Under the pieces are notes generated by a model. That model saw only the letters and a program-made list of their open reading frames with translations. It was not told the DNA's origin and ran no database searches. This document shows, piece after piece, positions 16,912 to 25,958 of a stretch of DNA of 53,374 nucleotides. The DNA lies in NCBI GenBank assembly GCA_003134765.1, contig PLCM01000034.1, positions 1-53,374 of the forward strand, given 5' to 3'. The DNA comes from Spartobacteria bacterium (GTDB taxonomy: Bacteria > Verrucomicrobiota > Verrucomicrobiia > Chthoniobacterales > UBA10450). Position 1 is the first letter of the stretch; the number at the start of each line of letters is the position of its first letter. The position numbers were made by a program, and so were the translations under genes.

Positions 16912-19123
16912 GCTGATCATTAACGCGGTTGAGATGGGAATAGCGACGGGAGCCTTAAGCCGGCGCCCTTCAAAGATTTTCCTCTGCTGTCATTTCTCGA
17001 TTGCAGATATCTGGACGCTGCGCGACCGCGCAGACGTCTCTCTACAACTGGATTATTGCCGCAAGACCTTCGTGACCTTTGGCGATCCCATCGAGATTAA
17101 ATATTACGATCGCTACCGGAATGAACACTCGGTGCAGGTGATTCTCCGGGATTCTTACCTGATGGCACCGACGGGAAAGCAAAATTTAAAGGCCCTTGGC
17201 GATCTACTTCAGATTCCGAAAATCGACATCGGGGATCGGATCACTCGGATGGACGAACTCCTGCGCGATGATCCTGAGTTTTTTCGGAAATACGCGATTA
17301 CCGATGCGATTATTTCGGCCCGCTATATGAAGCGAATGGCGGAGTTTTCTCGCGAGCTTTTTAACCAGGCTGAACCCCCGCCGACCATAGGCAGCTGTGC
17401 CATCAATCTCACGTTCAAAATCTGGAAAGACGAGGAGATCGACCGCCACCTGGTATTGGGCACGGAAGAGATCCTCGTAGGGAGTGGAAGGCATACCCAT
17501 AGGGAGACGATCCCGCTCGACGTGCGGACGGATTTCGAGGAGATCGCATCCAAGGCTTTCGCCGGCGGTCGGAATGAAACCTACTGGTTCGGCATTTCAC
17601 CGGAGAGTGATTACATCGACTGGGACTTGCGGGGCGCTTACTCGACGGCGCTCGCTGCCCTGGGAATGCCGGTGTGGGACGAGCTTAGGCACACTTCGCA
17701 GTTGGACGACTTTACGCGAGATGTGATTGGGTTCGGATGCGTGGACTTCGAGTTTCCCGAAGACACCCGTTTTCCATGTTTCGCGGTGCGGGTGAAAAGC
17801 GGACTGATTTTTCCGCTGCGCGGGCAGGCCTGCTACACGACTGCTCAGGAAATCGATTTGGCAAGAAGGATGGGAGCGCGCATTAGAATTCGACGCGGCT
17901 GCGTGATGCCGATGGATTTTGCCTGTTATCCATTCGCCCGAGTGACGCAGACGGCGACGAAACTTCGGACGGAGTTCCAGGAGCGAGACGGCAGGGGAAG
18001 TATCATGGACTTGCTGGTCAAGACGGTCATGAATTCCATTTACGGGAAAACCGCGCAAGCGATTAAGGCGAAGCGCCTCTTTAGTACGCGCGTCCGGGCG
18101 ATGGAAGATCTGAAACCTTCCAAACTTACCAATCCCTATATTGCAGCGACGGTTACCGGGATCATTCGGGCGGTGCTCGGCGAGATTCTGTGGAAGATTC
18201 CAACAGAGGTTCGGGTGATCAGCGCGACTACGGATGGTTTTTTGTCCGATCTGCGTGAAGATCAGGTTGAAGGCGTTTGTTCCGGGCAGGCCTGCGCCAT
18301 GTTCTCCGACGCCCGCGAACGTATTGGCGAGGATCGTCGGGTTCTCGAAGTCAAACATCGCGCTCGGCAGGTGATGTCATGGCGGACACGGGGACAGGCG
18401 ACTCTCCTGTATGATGACCCGAAGGAGCTGATTCTAGCCAAGGCTGGAATCCAGCTCCCGCACGTTACCTTACCGGAACAGAACGAATTTATCGTCAAGA
18501 AGTTCTTCGGACGCAGCTATGGAGACGTTTCGACCAAGGAAGAATTCACGAAGATCCGCCGCCTGATTGAGGGTGCCGACTTTGTGAAAGTGGAGACGCC
18601 CATCGCCTACTCGATGGACTTTGATTGGAAACGCACTGCGACCGGCCCGCACGAGCGAGAAATTGAGGGCGCGCCGCACCTATGCTTTCCAACGGACCCT
18701 CTGAAAGACGAGGATCAATTTACTCGGCTTCGAACCGCGTGGAAGCGCTTCTACCACAGGTTTAAGCAGCCACTGAAGCGCACCATCGATCTTCGCGATT
18801 TCCTCGAATTCGCGGCGATACGCGAGAGCGGTAAGATGCATCTGCCCAAGAGTGAATCGGCGCTGTACGTCGCACGAAAGATGTTCCTTGTCGCTTATAC
18901 GCATTCGCAATGGGGACTGAAGAGCGAGACCACTAACATCGAGCTGGCGACGTTGCTTACCCGTGGAGGCTTTGACACCACTGTCCACGAGGTCGAGAAC
19001 GCGAGACGGAAGGAGACGCCCTTGCACGAGCACTGCGTGGAAGCGACGCCCTCCGTCGTGCGCTTTGTCGAGTGGGTCGAGGCGCAGTTTCCCTCGTTCG
19101 ACGCTTCGCGCCTGTTGGCCTAG
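16889..19123 (+). CDS. Family B DNA polymerase (phage/plasmid type), main part
   Basis: 744 residues. Exo II is seen as LCCHFSIADIW near residue 35 and Exo III as YAITDAIISARY near 135. The polymerase palm follows: motif A DWDLRGAYSTALAALGMP (about 243-260), motif B VKTVMNSIYGKTAQ (about 377-390, the Kx3NSxYG pattern) and motif C SATTDGFLSD (about 445-454, TTDG where DTDS is usual). The order and size fit the protein-primed/plasmid group (DNA_pol_B_2) rather than host Pol II. It lacks Exo I, which lies in the short upstream frame. No SD sequence is visible before the ATG at 16889, which favours a broken or shifted single gene. Likely role: replication of the element. Confidence 0.8.
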   Translation: MKPLKLSELIINAVEMGIATGALSRRPSKIFLCCHFSIADIWTLRDRADVSLQLDYCRKTFVTFGDPIEIKYYDRYRNEHSVQVILRDSYLMAPTGKQNLKALGDLLQIPKIDIGDRITRMDELLRDDPEFFRKYAITDAIISARYMKRMAEFSRELFNQAEPPPTIGSCAINLTFKIWKDEEIDRHLVLGTEEILVGSGRHTHRETIPLDVRTDFEEIASKAFAGGRNETYWFGISPESDYIDWDLRGAYSTALAALGMPVWDELRHTSQLDDFTRDVIGFGCVDFEFPEDTRFPCFAVRVKSGLIFPLRGQACYTTAQEIDLARRMGARIRIRRGCVMPMDFACYPFARVTQTATKLRTEFQERDGRGSIMDLLVKTVMNSIYGKTAQAIKAKRLFSTRVRAMEDLKPSKLTNPYIAATVTGIIRAVLGEILWKIPTEVRVISATTDGFLSDLREDQVEGVCSGQACAMFSDARERIGEDRRVLEVKHRARQVMSWRTRGQATLLYDDPKELILAKAGIQLPHVTLPEQNEFIVKKFFGRSYGDVSTKEEFTKIRRLIEGADFVKVETPIAYSMDFDWKRTATGPHEREIEGAPHLCFPTDPLKDEDQFTRLRTAWKRFYHRFKQPLKRTIDLRDFLEFAAIRESGKMHLPKSESALYVARKMFLVAYTHSQWGLKSETTNIELATLLTRGGFDTTVHEVENARRKETPLHEHCVEATPSVVRFVEWVEAQFPSFDASRLLA

Positions 19124-19588
19124 AAAGGGGAACCCGCTCCGTGCAGCTACCTCTCCTTCGAAAAAAACTTCCTACGGAGTCCTCGCCCGTACAACGCCGG
19201 AAAGGGAGAAGGCTGCGAGAGCGAAGCCACGAAAGGGCCGCTGGCTTCGTGGGTCGCGAAGGGGAGGGCCTCGACGGTGTTCCCTCCGGCTTCCGCCTGC
19301 TCCGTAATAATCGCTGTTTGGAGAATAATACAAACCACGGAGCGGCGCGCCAGAGCGGCAGTGCTCTCGTGGTTCGGGGAGGCCGCCCGCGGGCGTCGGG
19401 GGACGGCCCGCTTTCCGCTTTGGCAGGAACCAGGGACTGGCAAAGGTTCGGTCGACCTACCAAAACGCAGAGGAAGGGGCACTGGAGCGCTGGACGACAC
19501 CGCCGGACGCTCCGCGCAGCCCGCGCAACCGAACCCGCCAACGGCGAAGGGACCTCGGGACAAGTAGCGGGCGGAGAGGAGCGTCGCA
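19124..19588 (+). other. Spacer between polymerase and primase, no convincing gene
   Basis: 465 bp, very GC- and purine-rich. Several frames are open, but all give low-complexity Arg/Gly/Pro-rich translations without a motif. The most plausible, 19277-19567, ends PPTAKGPRDK just before the next gene and might be a small protein. A short hairpin, CCACGAA...TTCGTGG, lies near 19230-19255. A good ribosome site (GGAGAGGAG) precedes the primase start at 19589. The stretch could hold a replication origin, but no iterons or AT-rich tract are evident. Confidence 0.4.
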
Positions 19589-20494
19589 ATGGCAACAGAG
19601 AACTCGCAGCAGGGTAGCAAAATGGCGAATGCCCAACCCAAGACCGTCGCAGAGCAGCGCTGTCTCGAGCAAGGACGGCGGATCATCCGTTCGACCACGA
19701 AGCTCTTTGGGCAACCGGTCGTCCTCGTGCCGATGTACAGACGGGCCAAGAACCCGCGGTTCCGAAAGTTCCAGACCTTCACGCTCGACCTCATGCAGGA
19801 CGAGCGGTTCATCGCGTGCATCGGCAGGCCGAATTGCAACGTCGCGGTGCTACTGGGAAGCGCGAGCGGCGGACTCTGCACTTTCGATTTCGATGACGAT
19901 CGGAACGCAAAACAGTTTCTGGCGACGAGCCCTCTGTTCGCTCAAACGCTCATGACGACTGGGCAGAGAGGAAGGAACCTCTGGTTCTTCCTCGACGGCG
20001 ACTTTCCAGACAGCTTCGATGTGCGGAGCGACGGAGAGGGCAACGTTGTCGAGTTTAGAGCGAACGGTCGGCTGACCATTATCCACGGCACGCACCCATG
20101 CGGTTACTCTTACCGTCTCCTCAAGAAGCTCCCGCCGATCAGAATCAAGTGGCCGGATATCAAATGGCCATCCGAATGGAGCGCCCAATTGCCGGGCCAG
20201 CACGGCATCGAGGATGCCGTACGTGCGACGAAACCCGAAGCCACGCTCCCGTCTGCCACACGTCCAGTGCAGGCGCCTGCACTAGACCCTGCAAAACTGA
20301 CGATGATCTCACCTCGACCGGATGGGTCTTACAATGCACGGTGTCCCGCTTGCGCCGAGGAAGGGCACGATGCAAAGGGCAACCACCTAATCGTGTTTCC
20401 GAGCGGGGCGTTCGCTTGCGTGGTGTTCCAAGGATGCACGGAACAGACAGGCAAGCATCGCGCAACTATCTTGCGGATTGCCGGGTTCCACTGA
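19589..20494 (+). CDS. Primase-polymerase (AEP/prim-pol type) with C-terminal zinc finger
   Basis: 301 residues. The N-terminal bifunctional primase/polymerase fold shows PNCNVAVLLGSASGGLCTFDFDDD; the acidic cluster near residues 97-102 is the metal-binding DxD. TTGQRGRNLWFFLDGD, then VVEFRANGRLTIIHGTHPCG (about 153-172), gives the conserved basic and histidine positions. After a Pro/Ala linker the C-terminal CPACAEEGHD...FPSGAFAC...GC (about 252-285) looks like a CHC2-type zinc finger that would contact template. The protein should lay primers, or start synthesis, for the family B polymerase encoded upstream. A helicase domain, common in larger prim-pols, is absent. The start at 19589 has an SD sequence; an in-frame ATG at 19622 is an alternative. 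Confidence 0.8.
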   Translation: MATENSQQGSKMANAQPKTVAEQRCLEQGRRIIRSTTKLFGQPVVLVPMYRRAKNPRFRKFQTFTLDLMQDERFIACIGRPNCNVAVLLGSASGGLCTFDFDDDRNAKQFLATSPLFAQTLMTTGQRGRNLWFFLDGDFPDSFDVRSDGEGNVVEFRANGRLTIIHGTHPCGYSYRLLKKLPPIRIKWPDIKWPSEWSAQLPGQHGIEDAVRATKPEATLPSATRPVQAPALDPAKLTMISPRPDGSYNARCPACAEEGHDAKGNHLIVFPSGAFACVVFQGCTEQTGKHRATILRIAGFH

Positions 20495-20606
20495 TCGCAT
20501 TGATCAAATGGTACTCGGCTGCGGTCGGACGTGCGGATAGGAGTAGGAGCCGCTGCAAAACAAACTCAATGTAAGAACTAGAAACAGAGGCTTCATGGTG
20601 GTGTGT

Positions 20607-21005
20607 TTAGGTCGTGGTGTGCTGATAGAACTTGAGGAGTCTGTCTAACTCCTCAGTCCAAAGTGTCATCCGCTGAACGACATCAGTTGCGGGCTTCCGA
20701 GCACCGCGCAAGCGTGCCATCGTCTTAAAAAAGCCCTCGCCGGGCAGTCCAAACTCCTTGTTAACGACAAGCGCCGTTCGGAGTGGCCGACCCGACTCAA
20801 CGTCTTGCACGTCGAGTGTCTCGAAAATGCCACAGAGCGGATGCGACAGCCAATACTGATCTACGGATGGAAAATCAAGCTCAGTAGCAAGCTGGTTGTA
20901 GAAAATTGGAGCTCTGTCACGGTGAGACTCCTTCGCCCGTGCCTCCAAAAAGGCGGCGACGCGATCTACGTCATGGGATGATTTCAGTGATTGCTTAGTG
21001 CTCAT
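20607..21005 (-). CDS. Hypothetical protein, 132 aa
   Basis: A soluble protein with good coding character. It begins with a polar helix (HDVDRVAAFLEARAKES), continues APIFYNQLATELDFPSVDQYWLSHPLCGIFETLD and then has GRPLRTALVVNKEFGLPGEGFFKTMARLRG. The GRPLRTALVV...PGEGFF core resembles small uncharacterised proteins often found near restriction or mobile loci, but I cannot name a family. No catalytic motif is obvious. It points towards the primase gene, and its start faces the integrase fragment. AAAAGAGG on the coding strand a few bases before the ATG could be the ribosome site. Confidence 0.6.
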   Translation of the reverse strand: MSTKQSLKSSHDVDRVAAFLEARAKESHRDRAPIFYNQLATELDFPSVDQYWLSHPLCGIFETLDVQDVESGRPLRTALVVNKEFGLPGEGFFKTMARLRGARKPATDVVQRMTLWTEELDRLLKFYQHTTT

Positions 21006-21078
21006 TTGGAAAAGAGGTGTGCTAGAGGCCTAACATGTGAGTATGCCGACAAGATTGCGGCATATCCAGCGTTATTAG

Positions 21079-21375
21079 CGGTCAAAAGCCGCAAGTGTTC
21101 GAATTTCCGACCTGCGGGGCGGGCCAATTCCACCGGCCCCACGATTGCTCGACCAAATCCGCATTGCAATCCGCACGAAGCATTATTCACCCCGCACCGA
21201 AGAGGCTTACGTGCACTGGGCCCGAAAGTTCATTCTTTTCAATGGGAAACGCCATCCGACTGAGATGGGCGAAGTCGAGGTTGGCAGGTTTCTTGAACAT
21301 CTTGCGGTCAACAAGCGCGTCGCGGCGAGCACCCAGAACCAGGCCCTCAACGCGTTGGTGTTTCATTATAAATGA
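21079..21375 (+). pseudogene. Integron-type tyrosine integrase, N-terminal fragment
   Basis: From about 21133 the frame reads PAPRLLDQIRIAIRTKHYSP, then RTEEAYVHWARKFILF, GKRHPTEMG and VAASTQNQALNALVFHYK before a TGA. This is the SAM-like N-terminal DNA-binding domain of IntI/XerC-type integrases, normally about 320 residues. The usual continuation into the catalytic R-H-R-Y domain is gone. No ATG precedes the match; only TTG at 21145 could start. It is a deletion relic at the junction of the polymerase element and the defence island. Confidence 0.75.
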
Positions 21376-21443
21376 CGAGCCCCTGTCGCACTTTGAAGGT
21401 CGTTATGCGCTCTTCTAGAAGGGTGCCTAAAGCGCTTCAGCAT

Positions 21444-24400
21444 TCAGTTCATGTTTCCTTCGAGTTTGAATCGAAGTTCAAGCTTTTCATCAACAAATGC
21501 GAGCATAGCGATTGCGTTGTCCGTCAAGTCCACGATGAGGTTCCATTCTTCGACGACGAACCGTTTGGACTTCTTGCTGTCGGGTTTTACGGTTAGATCC
21601 ACGCTGCTGCATGTCTTGTTTGCGAGGCGGATCGAGAGTGTGATGCCGTTTTCACCGCTAATGTTCAGCCGTCCGTCTTGTCTGAAAAATTCGAAAGCGC
21701 GCCCACCTATGTTGCCGCGTTGCGGCTCTTTGGCCACGCTCGGTTCGGGGGGCGGTGAATCTGGGGAGGCGCTTTCCGTGGCACTGAGCTTCGCGGGCAT
21801 GGTACCGCCCTCAGGCGAACCGTTTTTGGGGACTTCTGGCTTATGTGCATCTGGCTTGAGTGCTTCCGCCTCGGGACTCGGTCCAGCGGGAGGCGTTGAG
21901 GGTTCGGCTTCCGTCAACGGCATCGTGAGAACTGCCGCGAGGTAGTCCGTCAGCGAACTAATTTCGGGATATTCGGGAATCCGATGGTCGGGCTTTATGC
22001 CCGCGCTCTTACGGCGTTCTTGGGCCTCGTCCCGCGCCTTCTTCGCGCGCTTGGTGTCATCGTCTTTCTCCATGAAGCGCGCCTGACGCTCCTTGCATGC
22101 AATCCACCTTTCATTGGCCTGCTCTCGCAAATCAGTTTCTAGCGATTTGTCCACGCTGAGCTTTTCATAATACTGAAGGGCATGAACGCGGTCGCCCGCG
22201 CGCTCTACGGCCGCACCGAGATCGATCAAGTCCGCTCCACTGAGGTTCGGACGCTCGTTTAGGAAAAAACGTTGTTTTAAGAATGCAGCGAAGGATTTTT
22301 GCTTCACGGCTTCACCGCGAGAATCCCATTTCAAGTCATTAAGCGATTCGGCACGGGCTAGCGTGCGCATCAATCCCAAGTCGAGCTTTCGCTGGTGCTG
22401 GCTTAGCCAGGCGCGGAGATCGTCCGTGGTTTTTCTAACGAGCGGCAGCGATCTACCATCCAGAAATGGGATCATATCCACCCAACGGTTCTCGGCGGCC
22501 GTAACCGCGAAGAGCGCTACGCCGGCACGCAAGGCGAGCTCGGATTGTTGCGCATAAACATTCACCGCGACATCTGCCAGCCCCTGTCCATCGTGTGCCT
22601 CTGTTAGTTGTGCCATCGCGCGCTCGTAGCTGCCGCTAGCGAGGAATGCTCGCCCGACGACACTTGCCTGGAGCCGTGAAAGTTTCGTTCCGGCATTCGC
22701 CTCATACGCCACGATGATGTCGTCGGTTTTTCCGAGGTCGCTCAATGCAGTGAGCTTATCGGGATAAGGGGACGAGTACGCTCTTGCGACGCGATATTCA
22801 TGAACGCTGCGTTCGCTGGGCTGGCACTGGTCCCACAGTTCCATCGCACGGCCGAGATTCTGCGCTCGATAGTGCAGCATCGCCCGCGCGGCCAGTGGGA
22901 TTACCAAACCCGCATCAGCGAGTTTCCCCGCGAGCTGCGCCATTCGTGCCCAATCCGCCGAAGCCGTGCTTTCCAATTTCAGTAACTCCCCAACCAAGGC
23001 CCGCACCGCCGCTGTCCACGCCGAACTGGAAATCAGTTGTGCATGCGTCTCCTCGCCGCTTAACCGGTCCACGAGCATTTGCAGAAGGTCCGTCGCGATT
23101 GCCATCGTGAGCTTGCCAATTAGTCCGCTCGCCAGCTTATATTCCGGGGTCGCTATGACCTCCGCGTGTTGAGCGGCGATCGCCACAAGCTTCTTCCAGC
23201 CTTCGCGACCGCCATCACGGCCGTCTTCCCAATAACACTCCACGGCCTGACGCACATTCTGGGTCTGGAGGTAAAGGTCGCCCGCTTCGATGAACTTGCC
23301 CTGGATGCGTCGAGCCTCAGCCGTGCATCGCGTCGCATCCATCTTCTGGTTCGCGTTGCTGAATGACACCGCCGCCTGCTCGAGCATATATGCGTCACGG
23401 CGGGCACGTCCGTCCCGCTCAAGATTCTTCGCGTTCTCCAGAGGGTCAGTTGCCCGGTCGAGGGCAAGGTCGTTTGCATTGCCTATCTCCATTAAGGCCA
23501 CCGATGAGCCCCATTTCTCTTGCCCGTGCTTCAGTCGATCCAGCATCTCCTTCATCTTCGTCATGTCGTGGGCGAATGGCCAAAAATTGTCTAGCCCCTC
23601 TTTGGAATCCACGATGAAAAGCCGTCGCTTCGGACGACTCACTCCCACGTAAAGCTTGTTTATGAAATACTGATATGGCAGCGAACGATCCGGATCGTTT
23701 GCGTAGGAATCCTTGCCTTGGAGCGGGGCGAGCACGCCCTCTGGCGCCCATCTGCCAAAGCCGTAAAGCACGACGCGCGGGAATTCGAGGCCCTTCGCAC
23801 GGTTCGCGCTTAGCACGAGCATCTGCGGCACTCCATTGATCACTTTCACTTTCTCACTCAACACCTCGTCTTCCTGGATGAAATTCACTTCTTCGCCCTC
23901 GCCACAGGGCACGATGATTACGATGTCCGCTTCCACCTTTAACTTCTCCCACAAGGTCGGATCCTCGCGTTGGAAGCGAGTCACGGGAGGCGGATTCAAG
24001 TCATGCTCCCACGGCGACTGCGGCTCGAGCCCCGTCAGTTCGAATAGCCGGGCGCGCAACGCCTGAACGAGATTGCTGAATTTCACGATGCTCCGTGACG
24101 AACGGTAGTTGAACGTCAGTACTTGGTAGTTGAGCTCGGTGGACTTTGGCGGTTGCTGGGCCAGACCGACAACGAACTTTTCCACGAAAAACGCCGTTAC
24201 CGTGTCCCATCGGAACCCGGTTGGATTCAGCGTTTGAAACTCATCGCCGGCGAACACGAAAGGCACGAACGCCACTGACTCCCGGCTTATTTTCCGTTCG
24301 GAGAACAACGACAACCGCAGAATCACCTCCAGCTCGATCCGCGTGAAGTCCTGCGATTCGTCGCAAAAAACCGCGGGGTGAACCGCCCTCACCAAGTCGT

Positions 24401-25958
24401 GCTCAATGAGGTGGCGTGCGAGGTCCTGGTCGTCCCAATGTCCCTCATCTTCGCAGAGCTTTTGATACCAGCGCACCCATACCTTGTCGTGGACCGTCTC
24501 GTAAGTCTCCTGCGTGACCGTGACTTGGTTGGCCGGTAGTTGCTGATATTCCTCCGGATCAATGAACTCCTCAGAACTCAGGCCCTTGATGTAGCTGCGA
24601 ATGATGTGCCACGAAATGTCCGGTCCGAACGATGCACGCGCCGCCGGGTCGCGGCTAAAATTCTCCTCCCAAAGCTGTTTGAACTGCGCGTAGTTCACAT
24701 ACTTTGTCGGCGCGAATCGTTGGCCGCGCTCTGGCACCGGCACCAGCGACAACAGGTGTTGGTGAAACTCCCGGAATGCCTCCTCGATATCCGCGGTGCG
24801 CTCCTCGACGAATTGCTCCCGGTTCTTGTGCTTTGCCCACTTCGCATGGCACCGCAGCAGGCGTGTGACCAATTGTTGTGAACGTCGGAGCAGCTCGCTG
24901 TTGTACGTGAAATACACCGGCGGATGCTCCACGCCACCTACCGTGAGGTGGTAGTACAGGTAATCTGCGAACAGGTATTGTAGAATGGTCGTCTTACCGC
25001 TACCCGCGCGGCCGTTGATAAAAAGCGGATATCCTCCCTTGCTACTGCGCGCGGATTCGAGCAGGTCCAACTCCTCCTTCGAAAGCGCCATGTTCGCGTC
25101 GTCGTCCTTTTCAATTTCGAGCCACAGTTCGTCATCTTGCAACACCTCAGAGGGATACGCTCGGCGCGCGCGGTTGATGAAGGTTTCGATTTGCGCTTCA
25201 GGCCGCGTAAGCACGTCCGCGTAGGCTTCGCGAATTTTCGCCAGTCCGGCGGCGTCATTCTTGAGCACGGGTGCCACGAGGAAGAGCACGCGCTTGGTGG
25301 AAAAGTAGCGGACCAGAATTTGCCACTCTGATTTGCCCGGAACATCGAGCAGTTCGCCCCCCGGCACGTCCTCGTACCTGGCATCGAAGATGGCCTGGTA
25401 GAGCGACCCGAGCCAATCCTTGAATGGCTTCTTCGCGCAGCGATCGCACCACTCTCGGCTCTCGCAGACGGATTCTTCCGCCCTATCCGACGCCTCGTGC
25501 CGCTGGAGGGCCTGGTGGAGATAGCCGTATTCTTCGTTGCTCGGCAGGGGTTTCTCCGGCGGCGGATTCACTCGCAACCGATTCTCCGCCCATGCCTTCA
25601 GTCCGGCATTCGAGTAAAGATGATCAAAATACTGCTCGCCGTATTCTTTTGGTTTGCTGCTGAATTGCGCGTGATACTTCGAATCTGACCGAATCAGGAA
25701 GGACAGCAGCACCAACACGGAGTGTGTTTCCAGCTCACCGCTCACTCTCTTCGCCGTCACCAGTTCGAGGCGCCCAATCAACCGCCCGTTGCGCCCGCCG
25801 AATTGCTTCTTCACATGGTAATTGGCCGGGAATGGATCAAACCCGCCTAGCTTCTGGGAGGTTTCTAACTTTTCGACCACCTTATCAAGCGCATCGTCAC
25901 GCTGATAGTTGCGGCATTCCTGCCTGCATTCGTCGGCAACGTAAACAAAGAGAGCCAT
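21444..25958 (-). CDS. Giant UvrD-like SF1 helicase with repeat-rich C-terminal half
   Basis: 1504 residues. Residues 1-300 are a unique N-terminal region. The SF1 motor follows: Walker A FINGRAGSGKTTILQY (about 313), Walker B/DESQ AVFCDESQDFT (about 528), FVFAGDEFQTLNP, LTFNYRSSRSIVKFSN (about 612), ANRAKGLEFPRVVLYGFG (about 717) and YVGVSRPKRRLFIVD (about 770). From 800 to about 1290 there are TPR-like helical repeats (AVSFSNANQKMDATRC, HALQYYEKLSVDKS). Then comes a Pro/Ser-rich linker (about 1340-1400) and a small beta-rich C-terminal domain. The layout resembles TRANK1-like or defence-associated SF1 helicases whose repeats may sense a partner. It lies between the polymerase element and the DISARM operon and is probably an antiphage factor, though this is not proved. 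Confidence 0.75.
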   Translation of the reverse strand: MALFVYVADECRQECRNYQRDDALDKVVEKLETSQKLGGFDPFPANYHVKKQFGGRNGRLIGRLELVTAKRVSGELETHSVLVLLSFLIRSDSKYHAQFSSKPKEYGEQYFDHLYSNAGLKAWAENRLRVNPPPEKPLPSNEEYGYLHQALQRHEASDRAEESVCESREWCDRCAKKPFKDWLGSLYQAIFDARYEDVPGGELLDVPGKSEWQILVRYFSTKRVLFLVAPVLKNDAAGLAKIREAYADVLTRPEAQIETFINRARRAYPSEVLQDDELWLEIEKDDDANMALSKEELDLLESARSSKGGYPLFINGRAGSGKTTILQYLFADYLYYHLTVGGVEHPPVYFTYNSELLRRSQQLVTRLLRCHAKWAKHKNREQFVEERTADIEEAFREFHQHLLSLVPVPERGQRFAPTKYVNYAQFKQLWEENFSRDPAARASFGPDISWHIIRSYIKGLSSEEFIDPEEYQQLPANQVTVTQETYETVHDKVWVRWYQKLCEDEGHWDDQDLARHLIEHDLVRAVHPAVFCDESQDFTRIELEVILRLSLFSERKISRESVAFVPFVFAGDEFQTLNPTGFRWDTVTAFFVEKFVVGLAQQPPKSTELNYQVLTFNYRSSRSIVKFSNLVQALRARLFELTGLEPQSPWEHDLNPPPVTRFQREDPTLWEKLKVEADIVIIVPCGEGEEVNFIQEDEVLSEKVKVINGVPQMLVLSANRAKGLEFPRVVLYGFGRWAPEGVLAPLQGKDSYANDPDRSLPYQYFINKLYVGVSRPKRRLFIVDSKEGLDNFWPFAHDMTKMKEMLDRLKHGQEKWGSSVALMEIGNANDLALDRATDPLENAKNLERDGRARRDAYMLEQAAVSFSNANQKMDATRCTAEARRIQGKFIEAGDLYLQTQNVRQAVECYWEDGRDGGREGWKKLVAIAAQHAEVIATPEYKLASGLIGKLTMAIATDLLQMLVDRLSGEETHAQLISSSAWTAAVRALVGELLKLESTASADWARMAQLAGKLADAGLVIPLAARAMLHYRAQNLGRAMELWDQCQPSERSVHEYRVARAYSSPYPDKLTALSDLGKTDDIIVAYEANAGTKLSRLQASVVGRAFLASGSYERAMAQLTEAHDGQGLADVAVNVYAQQSELALRAGVALFAVTAAENRWVDMIPFLDGRSLPLVRKTTDDLRAWLSQHQRKLDLGLMRTLARAESLNDLKWDSRGEAVKQKSFAAFLKQRFFLNERPNLSGADLIDLGAAVERAGDRVHALQYYEKLSVDKSLETDLREQANERWIACKERQARFMEKDDDTKRAKKARDEAQERRKSAGIKPDHRIPEYPEISSLTDYLAAVLTMPLTEAEPSTPPAGPSPEAEALKPDAHKPEVPKNGSPEGGTMPAKLSATESASPDSPPPEPSVAKEPQRGNIGGRAFEFFRQDGRLNISGENGITLSIRLANKTCSSVDLTVKPDSKKSKRFVVEEWNLIVDLTDNAIAMLAFVDEKLELRFKLEGNMN

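Noticed and set aside
19072..19617. 181-codon plus-strand frame across the polymerase-primase spacer
   Set aside because: It starts inside the polymerase gene and is low-complexity Arg/Gly; no motif.
19147..19881. 244-codon minus-strand frame
   Set aside because: Antisense to the primase start; hydrophobic patches and Pro/Arg runs typical of a shadow of GC-rich sequence.
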